From positions 4,650,001 to 4,714,000 of the forward strand of contig JACGCM010000715.1 of the NCBI GenBank assembly GCA_014058105.1: DNA of 64,000 bases. Direction: 5' to 3'. The DNA is from Kingdonia uniflora. Taxonomy: Eukaryota; Streptophyta; Magnoliopsida; Ranunculales; Circaeasteraceae. The notes beneath the pieces were generated by a model. The model saw only the letters and a list, made by a program, of their open reading frames with translations, had not been told where the DNA came from and ran no database searches. Position 1 is the first letter of the stretch. Each line of letters begins with the position of its first letter. The translations under genes and the position numbers were made by a program. Shown here one piece after another: positions 31,883 through 42,518 of this stretch.

Positions 31883-32434
31883 TTAATCTTTATGTTTCCT
31901 CCTCCAAAATACTGCAATTGGGGGGATTAGACCCATGTTATCAAAATGAACCTGTATAAAGTGGTTACCATTGACATGCCCAATGGTCCACATTTTACGT
32001 AACGAAAGTGGCTCTGGGGGTGATCTTAAGGGAAGAAAGGTTAGGCATTGCCCATGAGAAATGAAGAGTAACACGACCTTGTACGTAGAAGCAATTACAT
32101 AACCAAACTCAGGCATATACATCCAAAATGGTTTATCTGCCCAACCATCTGTGAACCATGAAAGACTTTTGAGCATCATTTTAACCTCATCAGACCTAAA
32201 TAGTAAAATGTAATCATCTTTGTAGATTTCTAACTCATTGATTAAATCAGCCATTACTGAAACCCAATCATTATCATGTCTACCTAACCAACGAGCTACT
32301 ACTCTAAAGCCGCAATTACCATCGCCATCAACATCTTGAACATGCCTTATATATTGTCTCAATCTAGAAGGAAAACAGTTAATATAAGAGATGGGTGCAT
32401 TTGTTGATGCTACTGTGGCCTCTTTCGTCTTCAA
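31883..32434 (-). pseudogene. OTU-type cysteine protease domain of the MULE-OTU protein
   Basis: 184 residues on the minus strand. INCFPSRLRQYIRHVQDVDG is followed by the catalytic block DGDGNCGFRVVARWLGR (Asp and nucleophile Cys of the OTU D-G-N-C motif), a helical middle (MADLINELEIYKDDYILL), WMYMPEFGYVIASTYKV, and MWTIGHVNGNHFIQVHF with the catalytic His. This is the C-terminal part of plant MULE proteins that fuse transposase and OTU domains. OTU enzymes cleave ubiquitin-like conjugates; what the transposon uses it for is unknown. The domain frame itself is open and all three catalytic positions are present, unlike the rest of the element. It is probably not expressed, since the transposase part is broken. 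Confidence 0.85.
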
Positions 32435-33227
32435 ATTAGTTTTGCTTCTTCTTTGTTGGTTTAATATGCGAAAACATACTAAAATGATGATGGATTCCTT
32501 GTGGTGGATGTTTTAACCATTGCTTGGTTCTTAGTCATTGCGTTCTTTGGTCTACCCTTTGTACTTGATTTCACTTACGGCTCGACCAAAGTAGTAGTAG
32601 TAGGGTTTGATATTTCCATCAACTTCTTTAACATATCCAACTTCAGTTCACTATTGGAATTCTCGAATCTTTTAATAAACATCGAAATCTCACCCATGTA
32701 ATCTACATCACCATTTGTAGACATCGTCGGTTCACATGATAATTTCCTCCAATGTGAATCAATAGATGAATGGGGAATGGGACAACTTTCACGCTAGTAT
32801 TATACAATTTAATGAGTGCAAAGTAAGTCGTGTGTTTCACGAAGTATGCAACCACAAGCCTTTACATCAAGCCAGATTGATTCACCTCGCTTCATCTCTT
32901 TTTGCATGAGGTCGAGTGCAGTAATCAAAATATATCCTCTAGTAAACATAAATATACTATGCTGACAAGTATGTTGAACCATGGTTAAGCTTTTTTCAAA
33001 TGATGCTTTGATCTTTGTATGTTGCAATAACAAGTTCTTATGAATTACCTTCAATGACGTGTTGAAGTTTGCTTGAGATGACCCTAGTTGCCTTTTCAAT
33101 CTTTCGTAAGAGCTCTCTGCTCTATTGGAAGTGGTATTTCCCAAGTGAAAGTATTGATAAATCCATGCTGATGCAAAAAAATCCTTCTACTCCGATAACC
33201 AAGTATTTTTGCATATATTCCAAAGCA
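32435..33227 (-). pseudogene. MULE-OTU transposase C-terminal part
   Basis: The minus strand at 32809-33144 reads GNTTSNRAESSYERLKRQLG SSQANFNTSLKVIHK, then LQHTKIKASFEKSLTMVQH, the conserved end of this MULE transposase class. The start of the piece, near 33227, reads ALEYMQKYLV in another frame and joins the 36006 side once the nested element is removed. The stretch 32435-32800 is a degenerate linker with a basic RGRPKN-like tract (minus strand near 32540) before the OTU domain. Confidence 0.75.
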
Positions 33228-34025
33228 TATGGAAAAGGGGAAGGATTTAGAGACATTCAGTTCTCAAACACTAAGGACTCACTCAGCCACAACCACTCAT
33301 CTCTATTAGATGAGTGGCTCTCAAAATTGGTCTTTTATATATAGGGAAATGAGGTGGAAAACCATGGGTCCAATCAGCCCCACTCTTCCTCTAGCTCGAA
33401 GCAGACTTTTCCCTCTCTCTCTCTCTCTCAAATTCAAAATTTGAAAGACCCATCATATCTATCTCACTCTCATATTATACACACACTCTCTCTCTTTCAT
33501 TTTACTCTCTCTCACTCGTATCAAACTCTCTCATATCACTCACTCTCTCCCTCTCTTATATCACACTCTCTATCTCTCTCTAATATGCCACATATTTCTC
33601 TCTTTCTCTCTCTTCTTTTTTATGTCTTTGGAGATTCCTCAACCACCGATTACAGGAGAAATCCTCATCACCGGAGAATTCTTATCACAGTATGAGTCAT
33701 TTCGTCATTACTAACTCTTCCCTCTTAATTACAACACCTCTCTCTCTCTCACTTACTTTGATTTGTGGGCTTTCGGTTGTGTTTAACCATTATTTGGTTG
33801 CTGCCAACGGAAAGTTGTAATGTGAGTCTCCGGAGAAGAAGGGTAACAGCAAAATAATAATGTCGGGTTCGACAATTATTGTCGGGTTCGATAACATGAG
33901 GTTCTTTGTTTATCTGGTAAAAAGTCATTAACAGCAAACAAGCATATAAGAATGCATGATAAAATCATATAAACAACTCCAAAACATGAAAGATAGACAT
34001 GGGAGTTTCCTAATATTGATGATTT

Positions 34026-34330
34026 CAAACCCCATTAAACATGACAATTATTGTTCGGGTTGCCTCAACAAAAAATAAAATGAACATCCAATATTGTCGA
34101 AATCGACAATATATAGATGGGTAAATTGTTCAAATCCCCATTAAACATGACAATTATTGTTCGGGTTGCCTCTACAAAAAATAAAATGAGCATCCAATAT
34201 TGTCGAAATCGACAATATATAGATGGGTAAATTGTTCAAAACCCCATTAAACATGACAATTATTGTTCGGGTTGCCTCGACAAAAAATAAAATGAGCATC
34301 CAATATTGTCGAAATCGAAAATAATATTGG
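34026..34330. repeat. 106-bp tandem repeat with hairpin, left array
   Basis: Units starting CCCCATTAAACATGACAATT occur at 34030, 34136 and 34242, exactly 106 bases apart. Each contains TTGTTCGGGTTGCCTC, GAGCATCCAATAT (or a variant) and the palindrome TATTGTCGAAATCGACAATA, followed by TATAGATGGGTAAATTG. Confidence 0.9.
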
Positions 34331-34397
34331 ATGTTAGTTATCAATATTATTTTTGTTATTGTCGGGTTCGACAATTTCATTGATAATGAGCATCCAA

Positions 34398-34722
34398 TAT
34401 GTTGGAAAGACCCATGTGCTTTCCTATGGCTGGAATGTCATTTTGGTGTGTTTACTTTTAGTCCCACATTGGATAAGTGAAAAATGGATTTTCACTTTAT
34501 AATGGGTTGCACACTACTATCATATGCAGCATGTGTAAGTAGGTGGTGCCCTCACGCGTGTGTGAGGCGAGTGTGTGAAGGCTTGCAATATGGGGACGCC
34601 CATGGGCCTGTGTCCAGGACCCACCTAAACTATTTATAAGTCTATGATTCGGCCTTGGGGCCATGGGCTCATGGGGATTTCTAGTTTACACTTAGTCGTT
34701 TTTGGGTTTTTATTCATAAAAA
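34398..34722 (+). mobile_element. LTR-like insertion at the centre of the hairpin element
   Basis: The hairpin repeat stops at CATCCAATA and resumes near 34722 with TACCCATCCATATATTGTCG. Between them lie about 325 bases beginning TGTTGGAAAGACCC, with TTAGTCCCACATTGG at 34457 and TATTTATAAGTC near 34630, a composition typical of small plant LTRs such as TRIM or solo LTRs. No clear target duplication or CA end, so classification is tentative. Confidence 0.35.
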
Positions 34723-34729
34723 TATACCC

Positions 34730-35150
34730 ATCCATATATTGTCGATTTCGGCAATACTTATGATAAAAAATTTACCCATTCATATATTGTCAATTTCGAC
34801 AATATTGGATGCTCATTTTGACCAAAGTGATGCACAATCACAAGTATTGTCGAAATCGACAATATATGGATGGGTAAATTGTCGAAATCGATAATATATG
34901 GATGGGATTTTGACAATATTGGATGCTCATTTCGACCAAAGTGATGCACAATCACAAGTATTGTCGAAATCGACAATATATAGATGGGTATATTGTTGAT
35001 CATAAATATTGCTGAAATCGACAATATATGGATGGGTAAATTGTCGAAATCAACAATATATGGATGGGTAAATTGCCTTACAAGTGGATTGTCTTACAAG
35101 TGGATTACCTTACAAGTGGATTGACATATATTGTCGAAATCGACAATATA
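34730..35150. repeat. hairpin repeat, right array in opposite orientation
   Basis: AATATTGGATGCTCATTT.GACCAAAG blocks at 34801 and about 34915 are spaced about 114 bases, each followed by TGATGCACAATCACAAG and the palindrome TATTGTCGAAATCGACAATA (34845, 34959 and again 35129). The AATATTGGATGCTC order is the reverse complement of the left array, so the two arrays form an inverted pair. Confidence 0.85.
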
Positions 35151-36005
35151 TGGACGTAGGGCTAGCTTGTATTGTCCATGCACCATCTATAATCGAGAAA
35201 ATTTGTAATCCATGCATAGGAGTAATTACAAAATGGACATTAAATGGATACAGACTGAAGTATAGAACAATATTTATGATTATCTTGCATCACACATGTG
35301 CAAGGTCTACATTTTGTTCTTCATGATTATCTTGTTCAAGTGGATTGACTGTATCATCCATTGTAGCATATGGCTTTCTCCCTTGGCAGAGACCCTTGGT
35401 GGGTTCGGATGGTTAGGATCTTCTCGCTTCTCTCCAAACCTCTTACTTCTAGAGGAATGCATGATTTAGTACAAGGTAGAACAATATTTATGGAAACAAA
35501 TAGCTGAAAATTATGAGAATCAACACCCAAAAACAAATCTGAGAATCAGCACCCAAAGGCAGATCTTGAATGGAACCTTTAAGCAATTGTTTAAGAGAGA
35601 ATCAACACCCAAAAGCATATCAAGAATAGAAATTGTAAAAAAAATTAGATGCAGGTGTTGATTCTCAAATCAAAAGGTTGGAGAGGATGAAGTCGTGTGG
35701 AGGTTTGATTGTAGAAAGAGAGAGAGTGAGACATGAACGGTGAGAGAGTGTGATATGAGAGAGAGAGAGAGATATGAGTGATTTTAAATTTAAAATTTGT
35801 GAGAGGGAAATTTGTGCTGATGATGTCTGCTGCCAGCTAGAGGGATGAGAGAGAGAGAGAGTGGAGCAGGTTGACCAAACTTTTCCACCTCATTTCCCTA
35901 TATAGGAAAAGCCTAATTTTAAGAGCCACTCAACTAATAGAGATGAGTGGTTGTGGTTGAGTGAGTCTTTAGTGTTTGAGACTTGAGTGTCTCTAAATCC
36001 TTCCC

Positions 36006-37297
36006 CTATGGAAAAAGTAAGAAAGTGCTATCTAGATCATAAATATGCTCCGAGTATTCTTGCTTCGTAGAAGATGATGCTAAAAGATGCCAACTTTCAT
36101 AAAACTTATCCCAATCATTCTTTTCTTTGAACATCTTCTTACAACCTTTCATCACAGCTCTATTGATATGGAATCGACATAAAATGTTTTGTGCATCCGG
36201 GAAGACTTTATCTATAGCCTTCATTAATGGTAGCTCTCTATCAATAACAAGAACTACCGGTAAAGAAATTGGATCAAAAATTGATTTCATGCATTTTAAT
36301 GCCCATTCATAATTTTTGCCTCTCTCCTTCTCCATGTATACAAATGCCAGGGAGAATGTTTTATGGGTTGATGTAACCCCAACAATTTGAAGAAGTGAAA
36401 ACTTGTACCTATTTGTTTTATAGGTACTATCCATGAGAAAAACTTTAGGGAAACACTTTGCTAGCTGAATACATAAAGGGTGAGCCCAAAATAAAGCTGT
36501 TACCTCGTCCGTAGCCTCATTCCTAGTATGAAATTTGACATACCCGTTTTTAGCCAATTGCTTCATCACATATTGCATTTGAGTCCTTCCTTCTATTTAT
36601 GTAATTCTTATCTTAGTTCCCATATTGTAGATCGTTGTAATGGTAGATGTATTATTTATATCTCTTTCCTTAGTGCATGCAAGACATCACTCGCCTTAAC
36701 ACTACTTCTTGACATTTTGCAACAATTTTCTTTTCCTCTAGGGTAAGTCTACCAGCGTAGGAGTATCCTGCCAAATAATTTGCAACTGGATACCTGTACA
36801 AGCCACATTCTACTTCCACAATCCATTGATTACATCCTTGTAATTTTTTCCCTTATAAAGTAAACGGACAATCACGATTTTTTGTTGACGACTTATGAGA
36901 ATTTTTGGTCTTCTTCTCTAGGTATTTCTTGTAGAGCCTAAATTTTCCACTTCTCTCACATGCCAAAATAATTCTAGGAGTTCTACCCGAATCAAAATTA
37001 TCTGCCCTCTTTGTAACGATAATTGTTCCTACAAATTTTTTGATATCGCGACACCATTTAATGAGATCATCGCGGTTGTTGAATACCTAATATAGATTAA
37101 TTAATAAAGAGTTAGTATAAGATCTCAGTTATCATTAAATAATTTAATATAAAGCCAAAAATAATAACTATCAATACCTTGTCATTGGTAAAGGCAACGA
37201 TAAAATCAGATTGTCCAGATTGTTCTTCTTCATTTACTTCATAAGATTTAACACAACACTCATCTTCTCTACTCTCAGAAGTTTTCCTCAAAAGCAT
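36006..37297 (-). pseudogene. MULE-OTU transposase N-terminal part
   Basis: Start MLLRKTSESREDECC at 37297, then an intron with GT-AG ends at 37087-37177. The exon has FNNRDDLIKWCRDI, RIILACERSGKFRLYKKYLE and NRDCPFTL.GKKL...WIVEVECGLYRYP, the FAR1/MULE-type DNA-binding region whose HNHP is degenerate here. The transposase core at 36006-36578 follows: FLMDSTYKTNRYKFSLLQIV with the first Asp, VVLVIDRELPLMKAIDKVFP with the second, and CRFHINRAVMKGCKKMF with the CxxH motif of MULE transposases. A TAA near 36860 and the nested insertion at 36006 disable it. Confidence 0.85.
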
Positions 37298-37469
37298 AAT
37301 AAAGAGAGAGAGAGAGTCTTACTTGAAGGTTTCAAAGCCCTAGAATGGATGAGAAAGGTTAAAAGTAAAATTGCAAAGAGAGGGGTAAGCTAATTATTTT
37401 AAAAAAATTGTTAAATTAATTTTGTATTTTTAAAATATATGGGGTGAACTAATTAACTTTCAAAAGGTA

Positions 37470-37531
37470 AAGTGGGGTGAGTTTAAAGTGGGGTGAGCTT
37501 ATAGAGTTTGGGGCATATTTAAAACTTCTAC
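37470..37531 (-). repeat. right terminal inverted repeat of MULE-OTU
   Basis: The reverse complement reads AGAAGTTTTAAATATGCCCC AAACTCTATAAGCTCACCCC and matches the left end at 31390. The GTGGGGTGAG unit is present twice on this side (near 37472 and 37482). Confidence 0.85.
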
Positions 37532-37540
37532 AGTAGAAAT

Positions 37541-37910
37541 TATGCCTTGTGTTATATATAACGCTCCTTACCTTAAGCCCTGAGGTATTATCATAACTAC
37601 CTTTGTGACCTTCCAGAAATAATCACCAAAGGTGCTTACATATTTACCATCATCTGCCAATTGGCTAACCGAGATAAGGTTGCACCCCAATTTGGGAACA
37701 AGTCGTACATTCTTCAGAATCAACGTTGCCCCCGAAGGCAAGTTCAACCCAGCTTTCCCCTTCCCAGTAAAATTGTGCGTACTCTTGTCTGCAAGGAAGA
37801 CAATACTGAAGTTGCCTCTAACAGTATTAGTTAAGAAACCTATATTTACAGTAGCATAGAATTTGGCACCCGAATCAAATATCTATGACTCATTAACATT
37901 GTTGCACGAA
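37541..37910 (-). pseudogene. copia element E: aspartic protease
   Basis: The minus strand reads IFDSGAKFYATVNIGFLT, where the usual DSGAT active site is DSGAK. It continues with GNFSIVFLADKST, LPSGATLILKNVRLVPKLGC and NLISVSQLADDGKYV, the typical copia protease to pre-integrase order. The Asp of DSGA is still present; frames are broken at 37560 and elsewhere. Confidence 0.8.
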
Positions 37911-37949
37911 AGAGGCAAAGCCTCATTAGAACTAACCTCCTCAGTGAGG

Positions 37950-38725
37950 TTCATTGTATCTTTCTCCTCATCATGATCTTTCTTGGAAGAATTATAATCA
38001 CGCCTGAAGTGGCCGTTCTTTCTACAGTTCCAATACACACTGGGCGGCTTGGAATTTTATCTTGACTGCGATTGATCTCTTCCATTCCTTGGCCCCCTTC
38101 TATAAGACCTCTATTTTTCCTTGATGTTCAATGTACTGCCGTCTAAATATGAATTTGATTTACTTCTATTACCTTCACTCATAATCAATGAGACTATAAT
38201 ATTAAATTTAATTACTTCCTTCTGGGGGGAATTCCTCATCGTAGTAATAAGCCCTTCCCATCTCTCATGAATCTGCCCCAAAAGTACCCACACTCTCACC
38301 TCCTTACTAAAAGTGATTTTTACAGATTTAAGTTAAGCATAAATTGCATTAAACTCACTAATGTGAGCTTTCATACTACTATTCTCTTTCCTCTATAAAG
38401 TAAACAAATGGGGTAATAGATGTACCTTATTTGCCTCGAATGGTTTTGAGTACATAGAGGATAACGTCTCCATCAACTCTTTCATTGTCCTAACTTTAGA
38501 GATCATATGTAGAATCTGAGATGATAGTGCCAACCTAACGGTTTTGAACGTCTTGCGATCCAAGTATTCCCACTTTGCAGCATCATAATCTGTCAGCTTC
38601 ATCTTAATTCTACCCAGTGGTAGGTCAAGATTCTTTTGATAAAGATAGTCTTCTATCTGCATCATCCACACTCCAAAATTTAAACCATTGATCTTCGTGA
38701 TCTTCAATTTATCTTTGTCGGCCAT
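37950..38725 (-). pseudogene. copia element E: gag
   Basis: Starts MADKDKLKITKINGLNFGVW MMQIEDYL at 38725, the standard copia gag start, then DYDAAKWEYLDRKTFKTVRL, RTMKELMETLSSMYSKPFEA. After frame changes come LLGQIHERWEGLITTMRNSP (about 38260) and the zinc knuckle CWNCRKNGHFRRDY near 38010, where the first Cys is replaced by Tyr-type changes and the final Cys by Tyr. It encodes the capsid-nucleocapsid protein in intact members. Dead through frameshifts. Confidence 0.85.
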
Positions 38726-38755
38726 CGTTCTTTACCACACAAGCCCTAAACTAAA

Positions 38756-38770
38756 AACTTTAATACCAAT
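38756..38770 (-). other. primer binding site of copia element E
   Basis: Immediately after the LTR end (TTTCAACA) the minus strand reads ATTGGTATTAAAG, close to the TGGTATCAGAGC site for initiator methionine tRNA used by most plant copia elements. Confidence 0.8.
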
Positions 38771-39130
38771 TGTTGAAAATAGAGGTAGTTAATCTCTCTT
38801 CAACGAGGAAAGCCAATGTCCAAGCTTTAAACTACTAAAATTGAGTTTACATAGTCTATTAGAAAAGTAACCAAAGTTTAGTCGAATAGAACATGTTCTG
38901 AGACTTCTATTTGAGTAGATACAAAGTCTATTTAAACAGATCCTATTCCGGGACTTTTATTTGAACAGGCTCAAAAGTCCATTCGACAAAGCATATTATG
39001 CCTCTTCTGTTTGAATGAAACAAAGTGCTATTCTAACAAAATACCAAAAAATCATCTGAATGATCTTTTCCTTCGCTCTTCAACCCTAGTTTGTCCCACG
39101 AACTCCAATGAACATAATTCGAGTTCATCA
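38771..39130 (-). repeat. 5' LTR of copia element E, 360 bp
   Basis: On the minus strand it runs from TGATGAACTC (39130) to TTTTCAACA (38771), next to the PBS. It aligns with 26351-26510 of element D. It holds repeated TTGAACAG/TTGAATGGAC/AATAGA motifs of about 45-base spacing, possible regulatory repeats. Confidence 0.85.
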
Positions 39131-39562
39131 CTGAACGGCTACATTATTCGGCAACAACATATAACAAGAAAAGAGTCACACTTTTGTGTAAATATGCAAA
39201 TTATTTTCTTTGCCGCTAAACGACAAAAATTAAACCAAATGCATGAAAGCATTTTGAAGGCATTTTGTTTGCATTTGAATAATATTTGCATCAAACAAAC
39301 CTAAACAACACGTACAATAGTGAAAGAGGTGATTTCAAAGATTAAAATAAGCAGATAATTTGTGACGTGGCTATTTAGCCGGACCTGCCTTACGCTTTTT
39401 CTTTATATATAAAAAATATATATAACAATGAACCCCTATTTTCCAAGAAAAAAGAAAGCAAAGAAATATTATTTTTCAACCACGAAGAAAGATGATAGCA
39501 TGTTTTTATTCGATTTGACAATAACGATTGGTAAAATCAGATGTCGTTATAGCAGTTGGCAT
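39131..39562. other. spacer between copia element E and the PIF/Harbinger element
   Basis: AT-rich, with no gene or repeat recognised. A frame at 39011-39304 only reads through the LTR and is not a gene. A TATATATAAAAAATATATA tract lies near 39402. Confidence 0.5.
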
Positions 39563-39699
39563 TTAGAGCATCTTCAGCAGTTGGGTGTGAGCTCTGACTA
39601 CTGGCCTACCATTTCATCAAATAAAATCCTAACTCAAACTCAACTCTTCCAGAAGATGGGTTGACATGTTTATTTTATTTTCAAATTAGCAGACTTCAA

Positions 39700-39770
39700 A
39701 TCATAGCGCAGTAATCAAAATACCGCGGGGTAATCAAAAGCCCGCGCGGTGATACAAAGCCCGTCACTTA
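39700..39770. repeat. left subterminal CG-rich repeat of the PIF/Harbinger element
   Basis: GCGCAGTAATCAAA, CCGCGGGGTAATCAAA and CCGCGCGGTGATACAAA follow each other at about 39701, 39723 and 39742. Related units lie near the right end (57998-58055: CGCAGTAAATCC, GCACGGTATTTGG, CCGCGCAGTATTTTG) and at 54585 (CCGCGCGGTAATCAAA). Such subterminal repeats are candidate binding sites for the element's own Myb-like or transposase protein. Confidence 0.65.
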
Positions 39771-40270
39771 TTCTGTTTACAAAATAGCTCACATCGTTCC
39801 CTCCCCAAATTGTTTTCATCATTCCCTCGCAACTTAATATCAAAAGAAAAATCACTAACCCCAAACTCAAGCAATGGAAATGCCATCGAGAGACCCACAC
39901 CTAAATTATTTCTCTAATTTTAAGGAGACAAGAAATCCAAACAAAACTCTAATTTGGTCGAAATCCTGAAGAAAAAAGAAATGGGTTGCATTTCACACTG
40001 GCAAGGAACCTCACGGTATGTTTTTTTAATTGTGATTTTGCTATTTTCGTTAACCAAGTATTTGACAAAATGCTCCAATGAACAGAATCGCGATTCGATG
40101 CGTCCGCACACTACATTTACTACTGTTATAAAAGTTTGGAACAAGATTTTAGTTATTTTAACAATAAGGGATCCCGTGGTGGGAATTTTTGAGAAGTTCA
40201 TGGACATCAAAATGGAAAATTCCGATAATCAACTAGTTTGGGCACCAACAGAGGGTTGATGGCCGATGAC

Positions 40271-41447
40271 TGATAGATGTAGAAATACGTAGGATTAGTA
40301 CGCCTAAAAGTTCCATTTTGTTAATCCCAATTTATTATTTTCTAATGTTAGTTGAATTTTCTTATTTCATGCACTTATCATTTTTGGAGCTAATAAGTAG
40401 AAGAAAACATCTAATAGAAGGTGCAAAAAGCTTAAGTATCTTCAGCAGTCTCTCAAGTATAAGGAAAATGTCTAAATTCAATGTAATTATAGATTTACTC
40501 TAAAAATTAAAGATGATGAATGACTCTACAAGGATTATCTTGAGAAGAATTATCTAGATAGAAGAGAAAATGTAAATGGGATAGGATTTATTTGCGATAC
40601 GGTTTATCTTTACTTAGAGATAGAATTTAGGAAATGTAAATAAGTCTCTCGTATCTCCTATAAATAGGATAGTAATTCTATGTATTTTTCATCTCAATTT
40701 TGGAAGGAATAAAGCTTAAAGTTTTTTAGTATATCTCTCTATCTTTCTTTATTTTATTTTCTATGTAAGTTGTGATCAACGCCATTAATGGAGAGCTAAT
40801 CTCCATAGCTTAGGCTAAGGATCGACTCTCCAGCGATTGGGTGCAAAGTATAGTATTTATTTAATAGAATAGATATAGTATTACTCTACAATACTCTCGT
40901 TTATAGTAGGAAAGGGCTGATCTACCCATGATAACCCCAATCTATTATGAAGATGAAGGAGATACCAAATTAACCATATTTGCTTGTCTCCACGTTCAAA
41001 CAGATTGCTAGATCACTATGAACTTTGACACTCTGCCTAGCCATGGAGGGAGTGTACAAGATCTAGATCCGATTATCCAAAAACGATTAAGTCCATATGT
41101 AGGGTTTTAAACATAGACCCTAAATTCTAGACTCGAATAGACCTAGCCACGGCTATTACGAGCGGATAAATTTTATTATATAATTATTACTTTAGTAAGC
41201 TAAGCCAGAGGTGATCCAAAGCCTAGGTCTTTTCTCTATATTTTTACCAAGTTATTAATTTAGATTTGATTTTTAGTACATAAAACCTTTACAAAAAATT
41301 AGTTTAATAAACATTATTAGTTAGATAAGTAAAATTAGCTTTTAATACGTTTACTCCCCGTTGATTCGACCCCCGCTTGCCCTTATTATATTACGACACC
41401 CATAATTTTGAGGGGGGGTATTTAAAGACTGAGTTTTTTTCACATCA
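40271..41447 (+). repeat. 5' LTR of Athila, 1177 bp
   Basis: It starts TGATAGATGTAGAAATACG and ends CACATCA before the PBS. It includes the TCCTATAAATAGGATAG promoter-like TATA region near 40658 and a TATCTCTCT tract. It aligns end to end with 50788-51962. Confidence 0.95.
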
Positions 41448-41450
41448 AAA

Positions 41451-41468
41451 TTGGCACCGTTGCCGGGG
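41451..41468 (+). other. primer binding site of Athila
   Basis: TTGGCACCGTTGCCGGGG, one change from the TGGCGCCGTTGCCGGGG of Athila elements, three bases after the LTR end. Confidence 0.9.
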
Positions 41469-42518
41469 TGGCAAAGGCCTATTAAATCATAGTTTTTCAA
41501 TTTTAGCTAATTTATTTATTATCTTATTTTAAGCTGCTAAGTTTGCCAATTTATTTTATGATTAGATCCCTGAGATTTCTTTCCGAATAAATTAGTTTTA
41601 ACATTTTCTGATAAGCGATTTTGGATATATTAATTTTGGAAGAAACATACTCAGTTTTCAACGAAAAGTGTGTTCCCAAATGTTTCACAGTTTTTGACAA
41701 TCTATACTTCACAATCAATACTTCATAATCAAGAAATATGTTTGCTACAAAATTTTTAGATAATTCAAAACCCTTTCTGAATTGCTATAGATCATAATTT
41801 TATGTTTAGTCGTTTGAGAGTTATAACCTTTTGAAACAATAATTAAAACAGTCTTAGTAAAGAACGCCACTGTTCATTAATCACTTGTTTTGAGCGGTAG
41901 TGAAGCTAAATTCTAGAAAACTTTCTTCTTGAATATTTTTCCTTTCTGAATTATCTTTCCAAATTGATATTATTTAATACCTTTTCTCAACCGAGCTGAA
42001 CGATATATGCATTTAAAAATTAGGACATCATAGACTACAATAAACTTAGAAATTGGATTTATATTTTTTTTGCTTTCACAAGTTCACTAATCCCTTTTCT
42101 CTTATTTTATAGGATACTTACAAAGTTGGTACTCAGAGATCCTGAAAAATTTACAAAGTACATTGGCAAGCGTCTATCTAATCCTTCTTGTACCCCCTAA
42201 TGAAGGGGCATTTCCTTCTTTCGCTCCATAAGTTAAGGGGCGGCCACAGCTTCACCAGGAAACATTTCTCGTAGGTTTGTCATTTCTTAAAACTTGACTT
42301 ATAAAAGGGGTTCATTACCGCTGCCCTAACATTAGGAAAGTAAGTCGTGTGAACTGCTCAAATGCACGTTGCTTTTAAATTAAAAAATTTACTGTGTTTG
42401 GATTAACCTGTTATTGTGATTCAATTTTTTTCCATGTTTAACATAGTAAAGGCTTTAACCGCAAGGGCTATTCTGTGGGATTTCATTACCCAAAGGTATC
42501 TGCAGTGAGTGGAACCTC
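41469..42518 (+). other. Athila 5' untranslated region
   Basis: Non-coding sequence between the PBS and the inserted solo LTR, with no frame longer than about 60 codons. It resumes at 43600. Long leaders before gag are usual for Athila. Confidence 0.6.

Larger units (their letters stand above)
33228..36015. mobile_element. long-TIR Mutator-type element without transposase, 2770 bp
   Basis: The target duplication TATGGAAAA is exact at 33228-33236 and 36007-36015. The terminal inverted repeats start GGGGAAGGATTTAGAGACA and pair nearly perfectly for about 130 bases (33237-33365 with 35880-36006), then more loosely for some 300 more, including CT-rich against GA-rich tracts. The 9-bp duplication and long TIR fit a non-autonomous MULE. 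No transposase frame lies inside. The middle is an array of hairpin units in opposite orientations plus an LTR-like insertion, so the whole element can fold back on itself. Confidence 0.85.
31379..37540 (-). mobile_element. Mutator-like element with OTU protease (MULE-OTU)
   Basis: The left end TTTTAAATACACCCCAAACT and the reverse complement of the right end TTTTAAATATGCCCCAAACT pair as terminal inverted repeats, followed by AAGCTCACCCCA on both sides. The direct flanks AGTGGAAAT (31381-31389) and AGTAGAAAT (37532-37540) form a 9-bp target duplication with one mismatch. The minus strand encodes an N-terminal FAR1/MULE-type DNA-binding region, transposase and an OTU cysteine protease. It is split at 33237-36006 by another element. 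Removing it restores copia E as ITQGIIST/IYVTTPGINTS. Confidence 0.9.
28655..39130 (-). mobile_element. Ty1/copia element E, 5' LTR to RT, carrying two inserted transposons
   Basis: The minus-strand order is 5' LTR (38771-39130), PBS, gag (38725 down), protease, GAG-pre-integrase, integrase and RT, ending within RT at about 28655; RNase H and the 3' LTR are missing. It is interrupted by a MULE between the protease region and the pre-integrase domain, and by a hAT element within RT. Its LTR matches element D, so D and E are one family. Removing the two insertions restores continuous order of domains. Confidence 0.9.

Noticed and set aside
31883..32434. A host OTU deubiquitinase gene
   Set aside because: It lies inside MULE terminal repeats with target duplication and directly follows the MULE transposase on the same strand.
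33354..33695. Ser/Leu-rich ORF of 113 residues
   Set aside because: It is a translation of CT-rich low-complexity TIR sequence; the partner TIR gives the mirror GA-rich tract.
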